Shown: one piece after another, positions 53,357 through 63,717 of the stretch
How the letters are laid out: each line of letters starts with the position of its first letter
Position numbering within the stretch: the stretch's first letter is position 1
Origin: Mangrovibacter phragmitis
Lineage (GTDB): Bacteria; Pseudomonadota; Gammaproteobacteria; Enterobacterales; Enterobacteriaceae
Reading direction: 5' to 3'
Length of the DNA stretch: 64,000 nt
Assembly: GCF_001655675.1 (NCBI RefSeq)
Contig: NZ_LYRP01000022.1
Span: 458,204 to 522,203 of the forward strand
The notes under the pieces: generated by a model
The model's database searches: none
What the model was told of the DNA's origin: nothing
What the model saw: the letters and a program-made list of their open reading frames with translations, nothing else
Program-made: the position numbers and the translations under genes

Positions 53357-54691
53357 GTGACGAATGACAGTATGACGGCTATGTTACCTGGCCCTTTATT
53401 TTCCCTGTCTGACCTTGGAGATCACCGCCACTTCCTGGTTGGTTTCAGTGGCGGGCTGGATTCGACAGTGCTGCTCCACCAACTGGTTGCACTGCGTGCT
53501 GAAAACCCGGCATTATCTGTTCGGGCGGTACATGTGCACCATGGCTTAAGCGCTCACGCTGATGCCTGGCTGGCGCATTGCAGGCAATTATGCCAGTTGT
53601 GGGATGTTGAGTTTATCGCCTGTCATGTGGCTGTCTCCCCGAATGGTAAAGGAGTGGAAGCTGCGGCACGGGAAGTTCGCTATCAGGCGATTGAAGCCGT
53701 TCTGGCTCCTGACGAAGCGTTGCTGACTGCTCAGCACCTTGACGACCAAAGCGAGACTTTCTTACTGGCATTGAAGCGCGGTAGCGGGCCTGCTGGCCTT
53801 TCTGCCATGCCGCGAGAAATGCAGTTTTCGGGCCGTGCGCTACTGCGCCCTTTATTATCACTTTCGCGCACTGAACTGGAGCATTATGCACGGGCTGCAA
53901 AGCTCCACTGGATTGACGATGACAGTAACACCGATACCCGGTATGACCGGAATTTTTTGCGCCTGACTATATTGCCAGAGCTGAAACAACGATGGCCTCA
54001 TTTCACGCAGGCTGTGGCCAGGAGTGCGCAGTTGTGTGCGGAACAGGAACAATTGCTGGATGAACTTCTCGCGGAGGAGCTTGAGGCTCTGGTGCAGCCA
54101 GATAGTTCATTACAAATAGCGCCTCTGAACACCATGAGCGAAGTGCGGCGAGCTGCAATCTTACGGCGCTGGCTGGCGTGTCTTGGTGCAAAAATGCCTT
54201 CACGGGAGCAATTAAAGCGGTTGTGGTATGAAGTGGCCGTGAGCCGTGAAGACGCTATGCCCTGCCTCCATATAGCACCATGGGAGGTACGACGTTTCCA
54301 GGGGGCGTTATATTTGGTCAAACCTGTAAGGATCCCACGAAATGCCTGTATACCCTGGGAATATCCACTGACGCCTTTGCAATTACCTGCCGGGTCTGGG
54401 CAAGTTTTTTGCCGTGAGGTACCGGGTAATGGCCTGGCGGTGCGGCCAGCAACAGAAGATGAAAAAGTGTCCATTCGTTTTACTGCTTCGGGGTTATTGC
54501 ACATTGTTGGTCGGGACAAAGGGAGGGAACTGAAGAAAATATGGCAGGAACTGGGGGTTGCACCATGGAAGAGAAGGACTGTTCCATTATTGTTTTATAA
54601 CGAACAACTTATTGCGGCGGCTGGTTATTTTATTACTCAGCAGGGTGAACCCGGCCCAGACCAATGGTACTTTTGTTGGCAGCCTGAATAA
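53357..54691 (+). CDS. tilS: tRNA(Ile)-lysidine synthase
   Basis: Adds lysine to C34 of tRNA-Ile2 (CAU), changing it from Met to Ile decoding; essential. It has 444 residues from the GTG at 53357; an ATG at 53372 is also possible. The N-type PP-loop SGGLDS sits near residues 31-36, followed by HVHHGLS and HLDDQSETFLLALKRG. The C-terminal TilS domain ends with GRELKKIWQELGVAPW. The N-terminus is a little longer than in E. coli. Confidence 0.95.
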   Translation: MTNDSMTAMLPGPLFSLSDLGDHRHFLVGFSGGLDSTVLLHQLVALRAENPALSVRAVHVHHGLSAHADAWLAHCRQLCQLWDVEFIACHVAVSPNGKGVEAAAREVRYQAIEAVLAPDEALLTAQHLDDQSETFLLALKRGSGPAGLSAMPREMQFSGRALLRPLLSLSRTELEHYARAAKLHWIDDDSNTDTRYDRNFLRLTILPELKQRWPHFTQAVARSAQLCAEQEQLLDELLAEELEALVQPDSSLQIAPLNTMSEVRRAAILRRWLACLGAKMPSREQLKRLWYEVAVSREDAMPCLHIAPWEVRRFQGALYLVKPVRIPRNACIPWEYPLTPLQLPAGSGQVFCREVPGNGLAVRPATEDEKVSIRFTASGLLHIVGRDKGRELKKIWQELGVAPWKRRTVPLLFYNEQLIAAAGYFITQQGEPGPDQWYFCWQPE

Positions 54692-54693
54692 AT

Positions 54694-54714
54694 CAGGGCA
54701 GCGTTGCTGCCCTG
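54694..54714. terminator. Hairpin between convergent tilS and rof
   Basis: CAGGGCAGC / GCTGCCCTG, nine perfect pairs with a GTT loop, directly after the tilS stop and just before the rof stop on the other strand. No strong T-run on either side. Confidence 0.65.
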
Positions 54715-54719
54715 GGCAA

Positions 54720-54980
54720 TTATGAGTCACTGACCACTACGGTGCCAATTTCCGGGTGGCTGAAGCTGGCAATTTTATCGAGGCGCAACTCCTGGCTGTT
54801 TCCGCCGTCATCAAGCACCAGGTATTCAACGTTTTTACGCGAAATCAGATCCTGTGCCTTTGCTTTTATTACATCGCCTGTTTTTAACTCTACGGTCAGC
54901 ATCAGGTGATGCTGGCAGGCCAGCTCCAGATTGTCATAGTCATCGCAATTGATTGGCTGATACGCATCATTCATTGACAT
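54720..54980 (-). CDS. rof: Rho-binding antiterminator Rof (YaeO)
   Basis: Binds Rho and blocks its RNA-binding site, lowering Rho-dependent termination. It has 86 residues from the ATG at 54980, or 84 from the ATG at 54974, which matches the E. coli annotation; GGTGAG lies five bases before the first, which I prefer. Conserved acidic start [23 protein letters not shown]. It overlaps the yaeP end by 14 bases, so it is coupled to it. Confidence 0.94.
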   Translation of the reverse strand: MSMNDAYQPINCDDYDNLELACQHHLMLTVELKTGDVIKAKAQDLISRKNVEYLVLDDGGNSQELRLDKIASFSHPEIGTVVVSDS

Positions 54981-55167
54981 AATCGCTCACCAGTAAGTTA
55001 GCGGCAGCGTAAGCTGCAGGTTCCCTGACAGAATCAGAAAGCGTTTCGTCTGAGGCAATGTTATTCAACGTTTTCAATACACAACCCAGCGCATCAGGCA
55101 CATAGCCCAGGTCGCCACTGGCAATTTCTGAGTAACGTCTGCGAATCAAATCACAATATTTTTCCAC
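54967..55167 (-). CDS. yaeP: UPF0253 family protein YaeP
   Basis: Conserved 66-residue protein of unknown function, nearly identical in start and end to E. coli YaeP ([40 protein letters not shown]). Always paired with rof in enterobacteria, so a link to Rho control is possible but unproven. GGAGGG precedes the ATG. Divergent from yaeQ. Confidence 0.93.
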   Translation of the reverse strand: MEKYCDLIRRRYSEIASGDLGYVPDALGCVLKTLNNIASDETLSDSVREPAAYAAANLLVSDYVNE

Positions 55168-55379
55168 ATACCCTCCAGTCAGCTTTTGGCTACAGACTTA
55201 TACATGGGATGCCAGTTAAGCCTACGAAGATAAATGCTGTTTCGCAAGGTGACTATAGCATACTCATCTGGTTGATATTACCGCGGGCTTATGTAAAGTC
55301 ACGCATAAATTCATTCGTTTACCTGTGCAAATTAATGCTTTTCGTTACAATGCACGTCAGGTGTTTTTGTGGGGGATAT

Positions 55380-55913
55380 ATGGCATTAAAAGCAACGGTT
55401 TATAAGGCTACGGTGAATGTGGCAGATCTGAACAGGCACGTTTATCTGGAACATAACCTTACCCTGGCTCAGCACCCATCGGAAACCCAGGAAAGAATGA
55501 TGCTTCGTTTGCTGGCCTGGATAATGTATGCCAGCGAGTCTTTGCATTTTACTCGTGGTTTATGTGCGGATGATGAACCAGAGCTCTGGTTACGTAATGA
55601 TTTTGGTGGCATTGAACTTTGGATAGATTTAGGACTCCCAGAAGAGAAGCGCCTCAAAAAAGCGAATAGTCTTTCAGATAAAGTGGTTTTGTTTGCTTAT
55701 AATTCACGGGCAGCACAAGTGTGGTATGAGCAGATGCGAGGCGTAATCAATGGTTATGCTGATTTAACAGTATGGTATCTGGACGATCAACAACTGGCGC
55801 AACTTACCGCGTTGATATCCCGCACAATGTCGCTCCAGGCAACGCTTCAGGAAGGTGTTATCTGGTTGTCTGATGGCAGCAGCAATCTGGAAATACAACC
55901 TCATCAATGGTGA
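55380..55913 (+). CDS. yaeQ: YaeQ family protein
   Basis: 177-residue cytosolic protein with a restriction-endonuclease-like fold known from structures of homologues. The E. coli or Salmonella homologue was reported to compensate for loss of RfaH, but later work doubted this, so function is unsettled. The start ATG at 55380 follows GGGGGA; longer upstream frames lack support. The arfB ATG begins seven bases after its stop. Confidence 0.93.
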   Translation: MALKATVYKATVNVADLNRHVYLEHNLTLAQHPSETQERMMLRLLAWIMYASESLHFTRGLCADDEPELWLRNDFGGIELWIDLGLPEEKRLKKANSLSDKVVLFAYNSRAAQVWYEQMRGVINGYADLTVWYLDDQQLAQLTALISRTMSLQATLQEGVIWLSDGSSNLEIQPHQW

Positions 55914-55920
55914 ATCACGG

Positions 55921-56343
55921 ATGATTAGACTATCGAATCATGTTGTTTTAGAAGACGAAGAACTGGAGATAACAGCGATTCGTGCTCAGGGAGCGGGTGG
56001 GCAACATGTTAATAAAGCATCCACGGCAATTCATTTGCGCTTCGATATAAAGCAATCGTCATTACCTGAACACTACAAGGCGCGTTTACTGTCTGCCACG
56101 CATCACTTAATTACGGAAGATGGCGTAATCATTATTAAATCGCAATCGTATCGTAGCCAACAGATGAACAAAGATGCTGCAATCTCGCGTCTTGTCACGT
56201 TGATTCGTGAGTTGACCCGGGAAGAGAAGATCCGAAAAAGTACTAAACCAACGCGGACAAGTGTTGTACGCCGGCTGGATGCTAAGAATAAACACAGTAT
56301 TGTGAAGACGCTACGCAGTAAGGTTCGTCGTTTTTTTGAGTGA
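55921..56343 (+). CDS. arfB: Peptidyl-tRNA hydrolase ArfB (ribosome rescue)
   Basis: Rescues ribosomes stalled on truncated mRNA, independent of tmRNA, by placing a GGQ loop in the peptidyl-transferase centre and its tail in the empty mRNA channel. It has 140 residues. GGQ is at 26-28 within [12 protein letters not shown]. The C-terminal tail is very basic (from about 105 to the end), as needed for channel binding. The ATG at 55921 is preceded only by a weak site, suggesting coupling to yaeQ. Confidence 0.96.
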   Translation: MIRLSNHVVLEDEELEITAIRAQGAGGQHVNKASTAIHLRFDIKQSSLPEHYKARLLSATHHLITEDGVIIIKSQSYRSQQMNKDAAISRLVTLIRELTREEKIRKSTKPTRTSVVRRLDAKNKHSIVKTLRSKVRRFFE

Positions 56344-56497
56344 GGAACTGGCGTTTTTTTCAGAAATATTGAGAATTATCAGGCGTCCACCCTATCGTTG
56401 TTCAGGTATAACGATAATAAAAACCAATGAACCCTGCTTTTAAGGCAAATTTCACGCCTGGCGCAAGCCGAAAAGTTACTGGCTGAGGAATGAGAAA

Positions 56498-57199
56498 GTG
56501 AGAAAAATTATTATAGCGGTATCCATTGTGTTAGGCAGTATGCTGGTGCTGTCAGGCTGTAATAACCGTGCTGAGGGCGTAGCTGTTGTGCCAGCAGAAT
56601 TCAAACCTATGCAACAGAGCTACAAGGGTGTTTTGCCATGTGCGGATTGTGGCGGGATTGAAACCAGTCTTTTTTTAGAAAAAGATGGTTCATGGATTAT
56701 GCAGCAGAAATATCAGGGACGCGGGGACGGGACGGCTACGGCTTCCTGGGGAACCTGGGCAAGAACGGCGAATAAACTGACATTAACGGCTACTGATGGC
56801 GAAAAATGGTTCTTCCATCCTCAGGGCGATACCCTGGTGATGCTGGATCAAGAAGGCAATGCTATTGAGTCTTCACTGAACTATACATTGAAACCTGTAC
56901 AACAACCGCTTCCCGAACAACCTATGCCAATGCGAGGCATGTATAAATATATAGCTGATTCCGCAACGTTTACTGATTGTGTTACAGGTAAGCGATTTCC
57001 TGTTGTCAGTAATATAGCGCTGGAAAGAGGTTACAGGGCAAGCCGTAAACCAGATATGGCACCCGTTTTAGTCGTGCTTGATGCTCATTTCACGCATGAG
57101 CCTAATCCTGATACCGGTGTAATGCATATTGCGCTGGTAGCTGATTCTGAAGGCATTTTTAAACCCAATATGGGGTGTAGTACAACGGTACAACAATAG
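56498..57199 (+). CDS. nlpE: Envelope stress lipoprotein NlpE (CutF)
   Basis: Outer-membrane lipoprotein that triggers the Cpx response on surface contact, lipoprotein trafficking faults or redox stress. It has 233 residues. The lipobox LSGC gives lipidated Cys21, and the N-domain has the CxxC pair Cys48-Cys51 (PCADCGG). A second Cys pair lies in the C-terminal domain (TDCVTG, MGC), the pair that senses periplasmic disulfide status in E. coli. The start is GTG at 56498 with GAGGAA upstream; the nearer ATG at 56490 hits a stop after three codons. E. coli yaeF, which follows nlpE there, is absent. Confidence 0.95.
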   Translation: MRKIIIAVSIVLGSMLVLSGCNNRAEGVAVVPAEFKPMQQSYKGVLPCADCGGIETSLFLEKDGSWIMQQKYQGRGDGTATASWGTWARTANKLTLTATDGEKWFFHPQGDTLVMLDQEGNAIESSLNYTLKPVQQPLPEQPMPMRGMYKYIADSATFTDCVTGKRFPVVSNIALERGYRASRKPDMAPVLVVLDAHFTHEPNPDTGVMHIALVADSEGIFKPNMGCSTTVQQ

Positions 57200-57235
57200 C
57201 CTTTAGCTGTAATACGTAATATACGTCATAAAAAG

Positions 57236-57268
57236 AAAAGCCCTGTGATTTATTAACAGGGCTTTTTT
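57236..57268. terminator. Bidirectional terminator between nlpE and proS
   Basis: AAAAGCCCTGT pairs with ACAGGGCTTTT across a 9-base loop; T-runs on both strands fit the convergent genes. Confidence 0.9.
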
Positions 57269-57284
57269 AGTCCGTAATCCGGTC

Positions 57285-59003
57285 TTAACCTTTGATTTGG
57301 TTGACGAGGTAATTGAGAATTTCGCCAACTTTAATCATTTTCTTCTCACCTTCACGGCGATATTTGTATTCGATATCGTCGCTGTCCAGGTTACGGTCAC
57401 CGATAACAACCATGTGTGGAATCCCAATCAGTTCCATATCGGCAAACATAACACCCGGGCGCTCTTTACGGTCATCCAGAAGTACTTCAATTCCCTGAGC
57501 ACGCAGTTCGTTATACAGGCGCTCAGCAACTTCCTGAACCCGAAAAGATTTGTGCATGTTCATTGGCAGAATTGCAACCTGGAAAGGTGCAATGGCTTCA
57601 GGCCAGACAATACCACGCTCATCATTATTCTGTTCAATTGCCGCTGCCACTACGCGTGTTACACCAATCCCATAGCAACCCATTGTCAGCGTTTGATTAC
57701 GGCCATCTTCACCCTGAACAGTGGCTTTCAGCGCAGCTGAATATTTGGTACCTAACTGGAAAATATGCCCCACTTCAATACCACGTTTGATAAGCAAAGT
57801 ACCTTTACCATCCGGGCTTGGATCACCTTCAACAACATTACGAATGTCAGCAACTACAGGCAACGCTACATCACGATCCCAGTTGATACCGAAGAAGTGT
57901 TTACCATCAATGTTCGCACCAGCTGCAAAATCACTCATTACAGCGACGCTACGGTCAACAATTACCGGTATTGGCATATTCACCGGGCCAAGAGAACCCG
58001 GGCCTGCATTAACAATTGCACGAATTTCTTCTTCAGTGGCAAAAGTCAGCGGGCTGGCAACCAGTGGTAACTTCTCGGCTTTAACTTCATTCAGCTCATG
58101 GTCACCACGTACCAGTAAGGCAACCAGTGGATGTTCGCTGTCTTCTGCGGCTTTAACCAACAGCGTTTTGACAGTTTTTTCTACAGGTAAATTAAACTGC
58201 TCCACCAGTTCTGCGATGGTTTTCGCGTTCGGTGTATCAACGGTGCTCATAGCCTGAGAAGGTGCGGCACGTTCCGAGGCAGGTGCTACGGCTTCTGCCA
58301 GTTCAATATTAGCGGCAAAATCAGACTCGGTAGAGAAAACAATATCGTCTTCACCACTTTGTGCCAGTACCTGAAACTCATGAGAAGCACTGCCACCAAT
58401 TGAGCCAGTGTCAGCCTGAACAGCACGGAAATCCAGCCCCATACGGGAGAAAATCTTGCTGTACGCCTGGTACATGGTGTCGTAAGTTTCTTGCAGTGAT
58501 TCCTGGCTGGTATGGAAAGAGTAGGCATCTTTCATGATAAATTCGCGTGAACGCATGACACCAAAGCGAGGGCGCACTTCATCACGGAATTTGGTTTGAA
58601 TCTGGAAAAAGTTGAGCGGTAATTGTTTGTAGGAGCTCAACTCGTTACGAACCAGGTCTGTAATCACTTCTTCATGCGTTGGGCCTAATACAAACGGGCG
58701 CTCACCACGGTCAACAAAACGCAGCAATTCCGGGCCATATTGTTCCCAACGACCACTTTCCTGCCAGAGGTCTGCGGGCTGGACAACGGGCATAGACACC
58801 TCGATAGCACCGGCATTATTCATCTCTTCGCGCACGATGTTTTCGACTTTTTTCAGAACGCGCAAACCGGTGGGCAACCAGGTGTACAAACCGGAGGCCA
58901 GCTTACGAATCATACCAGCACGGAGCATCAACTGATGGCTGATGACTTCGGCGTCGGCGGGTGTCTCCTTAAGAGTGGAGAGCATGTATTGGCTAGTACG
59001 CAT
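57285..59003 (-). CDS. proS: Prolyl-tRNA synthetase
   Basis: Class II synthetase charging tRNA-Pro. It has 572 residues, the E. coli length. Motif 1 region near 70, motif 2 ([17 protein letters not shown]), the YbaK-like editing insertion (about 225-400) that clears Ala-tRNA-Pro, motif 3 ([10 protein letters not shown]) and the C-terminal anticodon-binding domain. I start at 59003 ([15 protein letters not shown]), with GGAA upstream; an earlier in-frame start eight codons up is not supported. Confidence 0.98.
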   Translation of the reverse strand: MRTSQYMLSTLKETPADAEVISHQLMLRAGMIRKLASGLYTWLPTGLRVLKKVENIVREEMNNAGAIEVSMPVVQPADLWQESGRWEQYGPELLRFVDRGERPFVLGPTHEEVITDLVRNELSSYKQLPLNFFQIQTKFRDEVRPRFGVMRSREFIMKDAYSFHTSQESLQETYDTMYQAYSKIFSRMGLDFRAVQADTGSIGGSASHEFQVLAQSGEDDIVFSTESDFAANIELAEAVAPASERAAPSQAMSTVDTPNAKTIAELVEQFNLPVEKTVKTLLVKAAEDSEHPLVALLVRGDHELNEVKAEKLPLVASPLTFATEEEIRAIVNAGPGSLGPVNMPIPVIVDRSVAVMSDFAAGANIDGKHFFGINWDRDVALPVVADIRNVVEGDPSPDGKGTLLIKRGIEVGHIFQLGTKYSAALKATVQGEDGRNQTLTMGCYGIGVTRVVAAAIEQNNDERGIVWPEAIAPFQVAILPMNMHKSFRVQEVAERLYNELRAQGIEVLLDDRKERPGVMFADMELIGIPHMVVIGDRNLDSDDIEYKYRREGEKKMIKVGEILNYLVNQIKG

Positions 59004-59108
59004 GTTGTTACGGTTCCAGTTGAACAAAGGTTTCAGGCACAGTGCCTGATATAAAAAGTGGTTTAGTTTACCAGCGTGGGCCAGATGTCAAAAGGGTGAA
59101 CAGTGAAA

Positions 59109-59816
59109 TTAGCGTGGCTCCAGCGCGAAGACTTCAGCACCTGCCCCGGTTATTCGCCAGCGAACATTGAAGTCTGCCAGCAATACAGCATAGGTTTTGC
59201 CTGGTGCCTCCGATTTTCGGTAAGCAGGGCGTGGGTCCTGAGACAGTACTTCGACAATAAAGCGCTCTAAGTCAGGATAGCGCGATGCCAGGTTGCGCAA
59301 CTGTTCCCTGACCTGTGTGGTAAATGTTATGACAAGAGCAGCGGGTGGCTCCGTCTGCGCATAACCGGCACGGGCATCAGGTATGGATTCAGCAAAAGGA
59401 AGATAGGGTTTGACATCAATAACGGGGGTTCCATCAACCAGATCCAACCCGCCGAGGTGCAAAATCACGTTCTGCCCCCGGCACTCCACATGTTTAAGTG
59501 CCACCAGAGACTGCCCTACAGGGTTCGGCCTGAAGGTTGACCGTGTAGCGAACACCCCCATACGCGCATTGCCCCCCAGACGGGGAGGGCGAACAGTAGG
59601 ACGCCAGCCATTTTCCATTGTTTGATGAAAAACGAATAGCACCCATAAATGACTAAAGTTTTCCAGGCCGCGAACAGCCTCGGCCTGATTATAAGGGGGG
59701 AGAAGATGCAATTCGCCACCCATCGCATTCACCAAACCGGGTTGCCGGGGGACGGCAAATTTTTCCTTATATGGGGAATGAATAACCCCTATCTGGTTAA
59801 GCTCGAAAACGCTCAT
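59109..59816 (-). CDS. trmO: tRNA (adenine(37)-N6)-methyltransferase TrmO
   Basis: SAM-dependent enzyme that methylates N6 of t6A37 in tRNA-Thr(GGU). It has 235 residues. It belongs to the unusual beta-barrel class with motifs FVFHQT, RMGVFATRSTFRPNPVGQSLV and the D-rich GGLDLVDGTPVIDVKPY. It begins seven bases after the rcsF stop, so the two are cotranscribed. Confidence 0.96.
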   Translation of the reverse strand: MSVFELNQIGVIHSPYKEKFAVPRQPGLVNAMGGELHLLPPYNQAEAVRGLENFSHLWVLFVFHQTMENGWRPTVRPPRLGGNARMGVFATRSTFRPNPVGQSLVALKHVECRGQNVILHLGGLDLVDGTPVIDVKPYLPFAESIPDARAGYAQTEPPAALVITFTTQVREQLRNLASRYPDLERFIVEVLSQDPRPAYRKSEAPGKTYAVLLADFNVRWRITGAGAEVFALEPR

Positions 59817-59822
59817 CAGGCG

Positions 59823-60233
59823 TTATTTCTCAGAAACCTGTAATGCTGATCCCAGGCATACGGCTTGCCGGTAGCACCCGGGAGTACCACTGGTGACTTC
59901 ACAGCTATGCAGTAAAACCGCGTTGGCTTTCATTTTTGAAGCATTAATTTGCAGACGCTTGCGTGCTGTTGGAATGTTGGGCGGAGAATCCTGGCTACTT
60001 GACTGGCATGATTCACCAGAGACTTCGCCTAAATCGCGGAAGGGTTTACCCACCAGTGCAGTTGCGTCTGTGTAAATCTGAACAGGTGCAGCGTGGCTAA
60101 CTTTGGGTTGAGTATGTTCTGTTTTCGGCGGCGTTACGGTGCTTTCAACAGGTTCTACAGGGGGTCTATTTAACAATGAGCAGCCGCTGAGAAGACTCGC
60201 TAGCGCAATTAAACAGACCGGTAAAGCACGCAT
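59823..60233 (-). CDS. rcsF: Outer-membrane lipoprotein RcsF
   Basis: Sensor of the Rcs phosphorelay for outer-membrane and peptidoglycan damage; threaded through BamA-OMP complexes. It has 136 residues. Lipobox LLSGC gives lipidated Cys18, then a Pro-rich linker and a core with four cysteines (76, 111, 120, 126) matching the two nonconsecutive disulfides of E. coli RcsF. BamA, its partner, is encoded at 38.9 kb. Confidence 0.96.
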   Translation of the reverse strand: MRALPVCLIALASLLSGCSLLNRPPVEPVESTVTPPKTEHTQPKVSHAAPVQIYTDATALVGKPFRDLGEVSGESCQSSSQDSPPNIPTARKRLQINASKMKANAVLLHSCEVTSGTPGCYRQAVCLGSALQVSEK

Positions 60234-60309
60234 AATAATTCCTCGATAAAAGTGAAAACGGAATAGTTAAAACGGCTGTTATTGAAGCAAGCTATGGCAC
60301 AAATAACAA

Positions 60310-60327
60310 GACGGGCTTGCGCCCGTC
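60310..60327 (-). terminator. metNIQ terminator
   Basis: GACGGGC / GCCCGTC hairpin (7 bp, 4-base loop) about 30 bases after the metQ stop on the minus strand, followed by TTGTTATTTG. Confidence 0.65.
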
Positions 60328-60359
60328 CTGTAATTATTTGTTTGTTGCCTGGGAAAGTC

Positions 60360-61175
60360 TTACCAACCTTTCACAGCACCGCCGTTAAAAATCTTGTTCG
60401 CAGCGGCAGCAACTTCATCTGATTCATATGCTTTAACGAATTTTTTCACGTTCTCAGCATCTTTATTATCTTCTCGAGCCACAATCAGGTTCACATACGG
60501 AGAGTCTTTATCTTCAACAAAGATACCGTCTTTTTCCGGAGTCAAACCAATCTGGCTGGCATAAGTGGTGTTGATAACAGCAAGAGCGATTTGCGCATCA
60601 TCCAAAGAACGTGGCAACTGTGGTGCTTCCAGTTGAACAATCTTCAGGTTTTTCGGGTTTTCGGTGATATCCAGTACCGTCGGTAACAGGCCAACACCAT
60701 CTTTGAGTTTAATCAGCCCCACTTTTTGCAGTAACAGCAAGGAACGGCCCAGGTTTGTCGGATCGTTTGGTACGGCGATTTGAGCACCATCCTGCAGTTC
60801 ACTGAGGGATTTGATTTTTTTAGAGTAACCTGCAATTGGGTAAACAAAGGTGTTCCCGACCGGAACCAGTTTATAACCGCGGTCTTTAATCTGCTGATCA
60901 AGATAGGGTTTATGCTGGAACGCATTTACGTCAATGTCGCCTTTGCTCAATGCTTCATTAGGCAGTACGTAATCGTTGAAGGTAACCAGTTCAACATCCA
61001 GACCATATTTTTCTTTAGCGACTTTCTGTGCAACTTCAGCAACTTGTTGTTCAGCCCCAACGATAACGCCAACTTTAATGTGGTTAGGATCTTTCTCTTC
61101 CTGACCACAACCCACCAGAGCTAAAGAACCGATTAATGCGCCAATTGCTGCAAAGGTTCTGAATTTAAAAGACAT
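60360..61175 (-). CDS. metQ: Methionine ABC transporter substrate-binding lipoprotein
   Basis: Binds D- and L-methionine in the periplasm for MetNI. It has 271 residues. A signal peptide with lipobox LVGC (Cys23) precedes an NLPA-type binding domain (HIKVGVIVGAEQQVAEVAQ onward). Last gene of metNIQ; the gap to metI is 40 bases. Confidence 0.97.
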   Translation of the reverse strand: MSFKFRTFAAIGALIGSLALVGCGQEEKDPNHIKVGVIVGAEQQVAEVAQKVAKEKYGLDVELVTFNDYVLPNEALSKGDIDVNAFQHKPYLDQQIKDRGYKLVPVGNTFVYPIAGYSKKIKSLSELQDGAQIAVPNDPTNLGRSLLLLQKVGLIKLKDGVGLLPTVLDITENPKNLKIVQLEAPQLPRSLDDAQIALAVINTTYASQIGLTPEKDGIFVEDKDSPYVNLIVAREDNKDAENVKKFVKAYESDEVAAAANKIFNGGAVKGW

Positions 61176-61215
61176 ATCCTTTCCTTACTTATATACAGTC
61201 GTGTTGATTATGTAA

Positions 61216-61869
61216 TTACTTGTGAGTCACAGCCCGGACGATACGATCGCCACAGAATTGAATCAGGTATACCAGCAGTACCAGCAATACCAGTACGGTA
61301 TTCATAACAGTAGCATCATAACCGATATAGCCGTACTGATAACCAATCTGCCCAAGACCACCGGCACCTACCGCACCACCCATCGCGGAATAACCGACCA
61401 GAGTTATCAAAGTGATAGTAGCGGCATTAACCAGCCCTGCCAGTGCTTCCGGGAGTAAAACTTTACGAATAATTTGCAGTGGCGTTGCACCCATTGCGCG
61501 TGACGCTTCAATTAAGCCTGACGGAATTTCCAATAAGGCGTTTTCAACCATACGGGCAATAAATGGCGCGGCACCAACTGTCAGTGGGACAATAGCAGCC
61601 TGAAGACCAATTGATGTGCCAACAATCATGCGCGTAAAGGGAATCATCCATACCAGTAAAATAATAAAAGGAATGGAGCGGAAAATATTCACCAGGGCAG
61701 AGACTGAACGATAAAGTTTCCCGTTCTCAAGGATTTGTCCTGGCCGCGTAATATAAAGCAGTACACCCACAGGAAGGCCGAGCACAAAGCCAAAAAAGCC
61801 TGAGACGAATGTCATCGCAAGGGTTTCCCAGACACCGCGAACCATCAACCACATCATTGCTTCAGACAT
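61216..61869 (-). CDS. metI: Methionine ABC transporter permease
   Basis: Membrane subunit of the methionine importer; works as a dimer with five segments per chain. It has 217 residues. The EAA coupling motif is in [26 protein letters not shown] start at 61869 (MSEAMMWLM), giving the E. coli length and an 8-base overlap with metN. Confidence 0.97.
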   Translation of the reverse strand: MSEAMMWLMVRGVWETLAMTFVSGFFGFVLGLPVGVLLYITRPGQILENGKLYRSVSALVNIFRSIPFIILLVWMIPFTRMIVGTSIGLQAAIVPLTVGAAPFIARMVENALLEIPSGLIEASRAMGATPLQIIRKVLLPEALAGLVNAATITLITLVGYSAMGGAVGAGGLGQIGYQYGYIGYDATVMNTVLVLLVLLVYLIQFCGDRIVRAVTHK

Positions 61870-62893
61870 AACCCAGTACCTCAATTTTCACATGATGTTG
61901 TTGTAAATAAGCGATGGCTGCAGCGGTATTGGCGCTTTCTCCATGCATTTCGGCCAGCATAATGCCGAACTTAACTCCACCGGCATAATCCATTTGAGCA
62001 CTAATAATGTTGTTATTCACATTAAAACGGCGAGCTGTCTCAGATAATAGCGGCGCATCTACAGACTGGCCGGTAAACTCAAGCCGCAGTAGCGGGACTG
62101 TATCGCCATTGCTGGTGGGGGAAAGGCGCTGCACGTAATCATCAGGAATATCCAAATGCAACGTTGACTGGATAAATTGTTGTGCCAGCGGCGTTTTGGG
62201 GTGTGAAAATACTTCACTGACGGTGTCTTGTTCAATCAACACCCCATTACTGATAACTGCAACACAATCACAAATACGCTTCACTACATCCATTTCGTGG
62301 GTGATGAGTAAAATGGTCAGGCCAAGACGGCGGTTGATATCTTTCAGTAGTTCCAGAATAGCGCGCGTTGTTGCTGGATCGAGCGCACTGGTTGCTTCAT
62401 CACACAGCAGTACTTTAGGGTTACTTGCGAGAGCCCTGGCAATAGCAACACGCTGTTTTTGCCCGCCAGATAAATTGGCAGGGTAGACATCTTTCTTCTC
62501 GCTGAGCCCTACAAGCTCCAGTAATTCCGTCACGCGAGTATTAATCGCATCGCGAGACAGACCATCAAGCTCAAGTGGCAATGCAATATTCCCGAAAACA
62601 GTACGGGAGGACAGCAGGTTAAAGTGCTGGAAGATCATGCCAATCTGGCGGCGGGCTTTGGTCAGTTGTGTGGCAGACAGCGCAGTCAAATCCTGGCCAT
62701 CAACCAGAACGCTACCCTGTGTTGGGCGCTCAAGCAGGTTTACGCACCGTATTAAGGTACTTTTACCCGCACCAGACGCGCCGATGACGCCGTAAATTTG
62801 CCCGGCAGGAACGTGCAGAGACACATCTTTCAGTGCCTGTATAGTACGGTTTCCCTGCTGGAACTCTTTGGTGATGTTAGAAAGTTTAATCAT
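61862..62893 (-). CDS. metN: Methionine ABC transporter ATP-binding protein
   Basis: ATPase of the methionine importer. It has 343 residues. Walker A GASGAGKS (38-45), signature [10 protein letters not shown], Walker [13 protein letters not shown], and a C-terminal ACT-like NIL domain (about 265-343) that binds methionine and mediates transinhibition. It is first in the operon, with a MetJ operator about 90 bases upstream. Confidence 0.98.
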   Translation of the reverse strand: MIKLSNITKEFQQGNRTIQALKDVSLHVPAGQIYGVIGASGAGKSTLIRCVNLLERPTQGSVLVDGQDLTALSATQLTKARRQIGMIFQHFNLLSSRTVFGNIALPLELDGLSRDAINTRVTELLELVGLSEKKDVYPANLSGGQKQRVAIARALASNPKVLLCDEATSALDPATTRAILELLKDINRRLGLTILLITHEMDVVKRICDCVAVISNGVLIEQDTVSEVFSHPKTPLAQQFIQSTLHLDIPDDYVQRLSPTSNGDTVPLLRLEFTGQSVDAPLLSETARRFNVNNNIISAQMDYAGGVKFGIMLAEMHGESANTAAAIAYLQQHHVKIEVLGYV

Positions 62894-62976
62894 TAGTCTG
62901 GTTATTATCTTATAAATGTAAGCCGTGGCATTTACTCTGCCGATGCATCCTCGGCCATTGATGGATATGGATGTTA

Positions 62977-62992
62977 AGGCATCCAGACGTCT
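62977..62992. promoter_or_regulatory. MetJ operator (met boxes) for metNIQ
   Basis: A perfect met box AGACGTCT at 62985-62992, with an adjoining 8-mer AGGCATCC (62977-62984) matching 5 of 8. MetJ binds tandem met boxes with SAM, so metNIQ should be repressed when methionine is plentiful. Boxes further out match poorly. Confidence 0.75.
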
Positions 62993-63076
62993 AAATCAAT
63001 CTAAGTCATCAGGCAAATGTTGTCGCGAAGGAAACGTGCGATAATAGCGCCACTTTATTTCGTCAGGAGTTTTCAG

Positions 63077-63637
63077 GTGGCCCAAACTGTACCCGCAATC
63101 TTTCTGGATCGTGATGGCACGATTAATGTTGATCACGGTTATGTCCATGAAATTGATAAATTTGAATTCATTGATGGTGCCATTGAGGCACTACGTGAGT
63201 TAAAAGCAATGGGGTTCGCCCTTGTTTTGGTAACTAACCAGTCTGGTATTGCCCGGGGCATATTCAGTGAAGCTCAGTTTGAACAACTTACTGAATGGAT
63301 GGACTGGTCGCTGGCAGACAGAGGTGTTGACCTGGATGGCATCTATTATTGCCCGCATCACCCGGAAGGCACTGTAGATGAATACCGCCAGCAATGTGAT
63401 TGCCGCAAACCACAACCCGGTATGCTGATTTCTGCGCGCGATTATCTGCATATAGATATGGCTGCATCCTATATGGTTGGTGATAAAGCCGAAGATATGC
63501 AGGCAGCACTGGCGGCTGGTGTTGGAACAAAAGTGCTGGTGCGCACTGGTAAGCCTGTCACGCCTGAAGCACAGGCTTTGGCCGATATGGTGGCAGACAG
63601 CCTTGCCGACTTACCGGAACTGATAAAAAAACGCTGA
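63077..63637 (+). CDS. gmhB: D-glycero-beta-D-manno-heptose 1,7-bisphosphate 7-phosphatase
   Basis: HAD phosphatase in ADP-heptose synthesis for the lipopolysaccharide core. It has 186 residues. Motif I is FLDRDGTIN, motif II VTNQSG, and the zinc site is formed by CPHH and CDC (about 92-109); MVGDKAEDM carries motif IV. The start is GTG at 63077 with AGGAG eight bases upstream; the longer upstream frame is not supported. It is divergent from metNIQ and lies directly before the rRNA operon, as at E. coli rrnH. Confidence 0.97.
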   Translation: MAQTVPAIFLDRDGTINVDHGYVHEIDKFEFIDGAIEALRELKAMGFALVLVTNQSGIARGIFSEAQFEQLTEWMDWSLADRGVDLDGIYYCPHHPEGTVDEYRQQCDCRKPQPGMLISARDYLHIDMAASYMVGDKAEDMQAALAAGVGTKVLVRTGKPVTPEAQALADMVADSLADLPELIKKR

Positions 63638-63682
63638 AATGACTAAAAGGTGAGCGGTTGAGATTTTTTTTGTGTTTTCCGC

Positions 63683-63710
63683 TTGCCATCCCAAAACATG
63701 GCCCTATAAT
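63683..63710 (+). promoter_or_regulatory. rRNA operon promoter P1
   Basis: TTGCCA (63683-63688), 16-base spacer, TATAAT (63705-63710) and the GCGCCTCC discriminator typical of rrn P1. A T-rich stretch just upstream (63662-63679) fits an UP element. The GC discriminator predicts control by ppGpp and DksA. Confidence 0.88.
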
Positions 63711-63717
63711 GCGCCTC

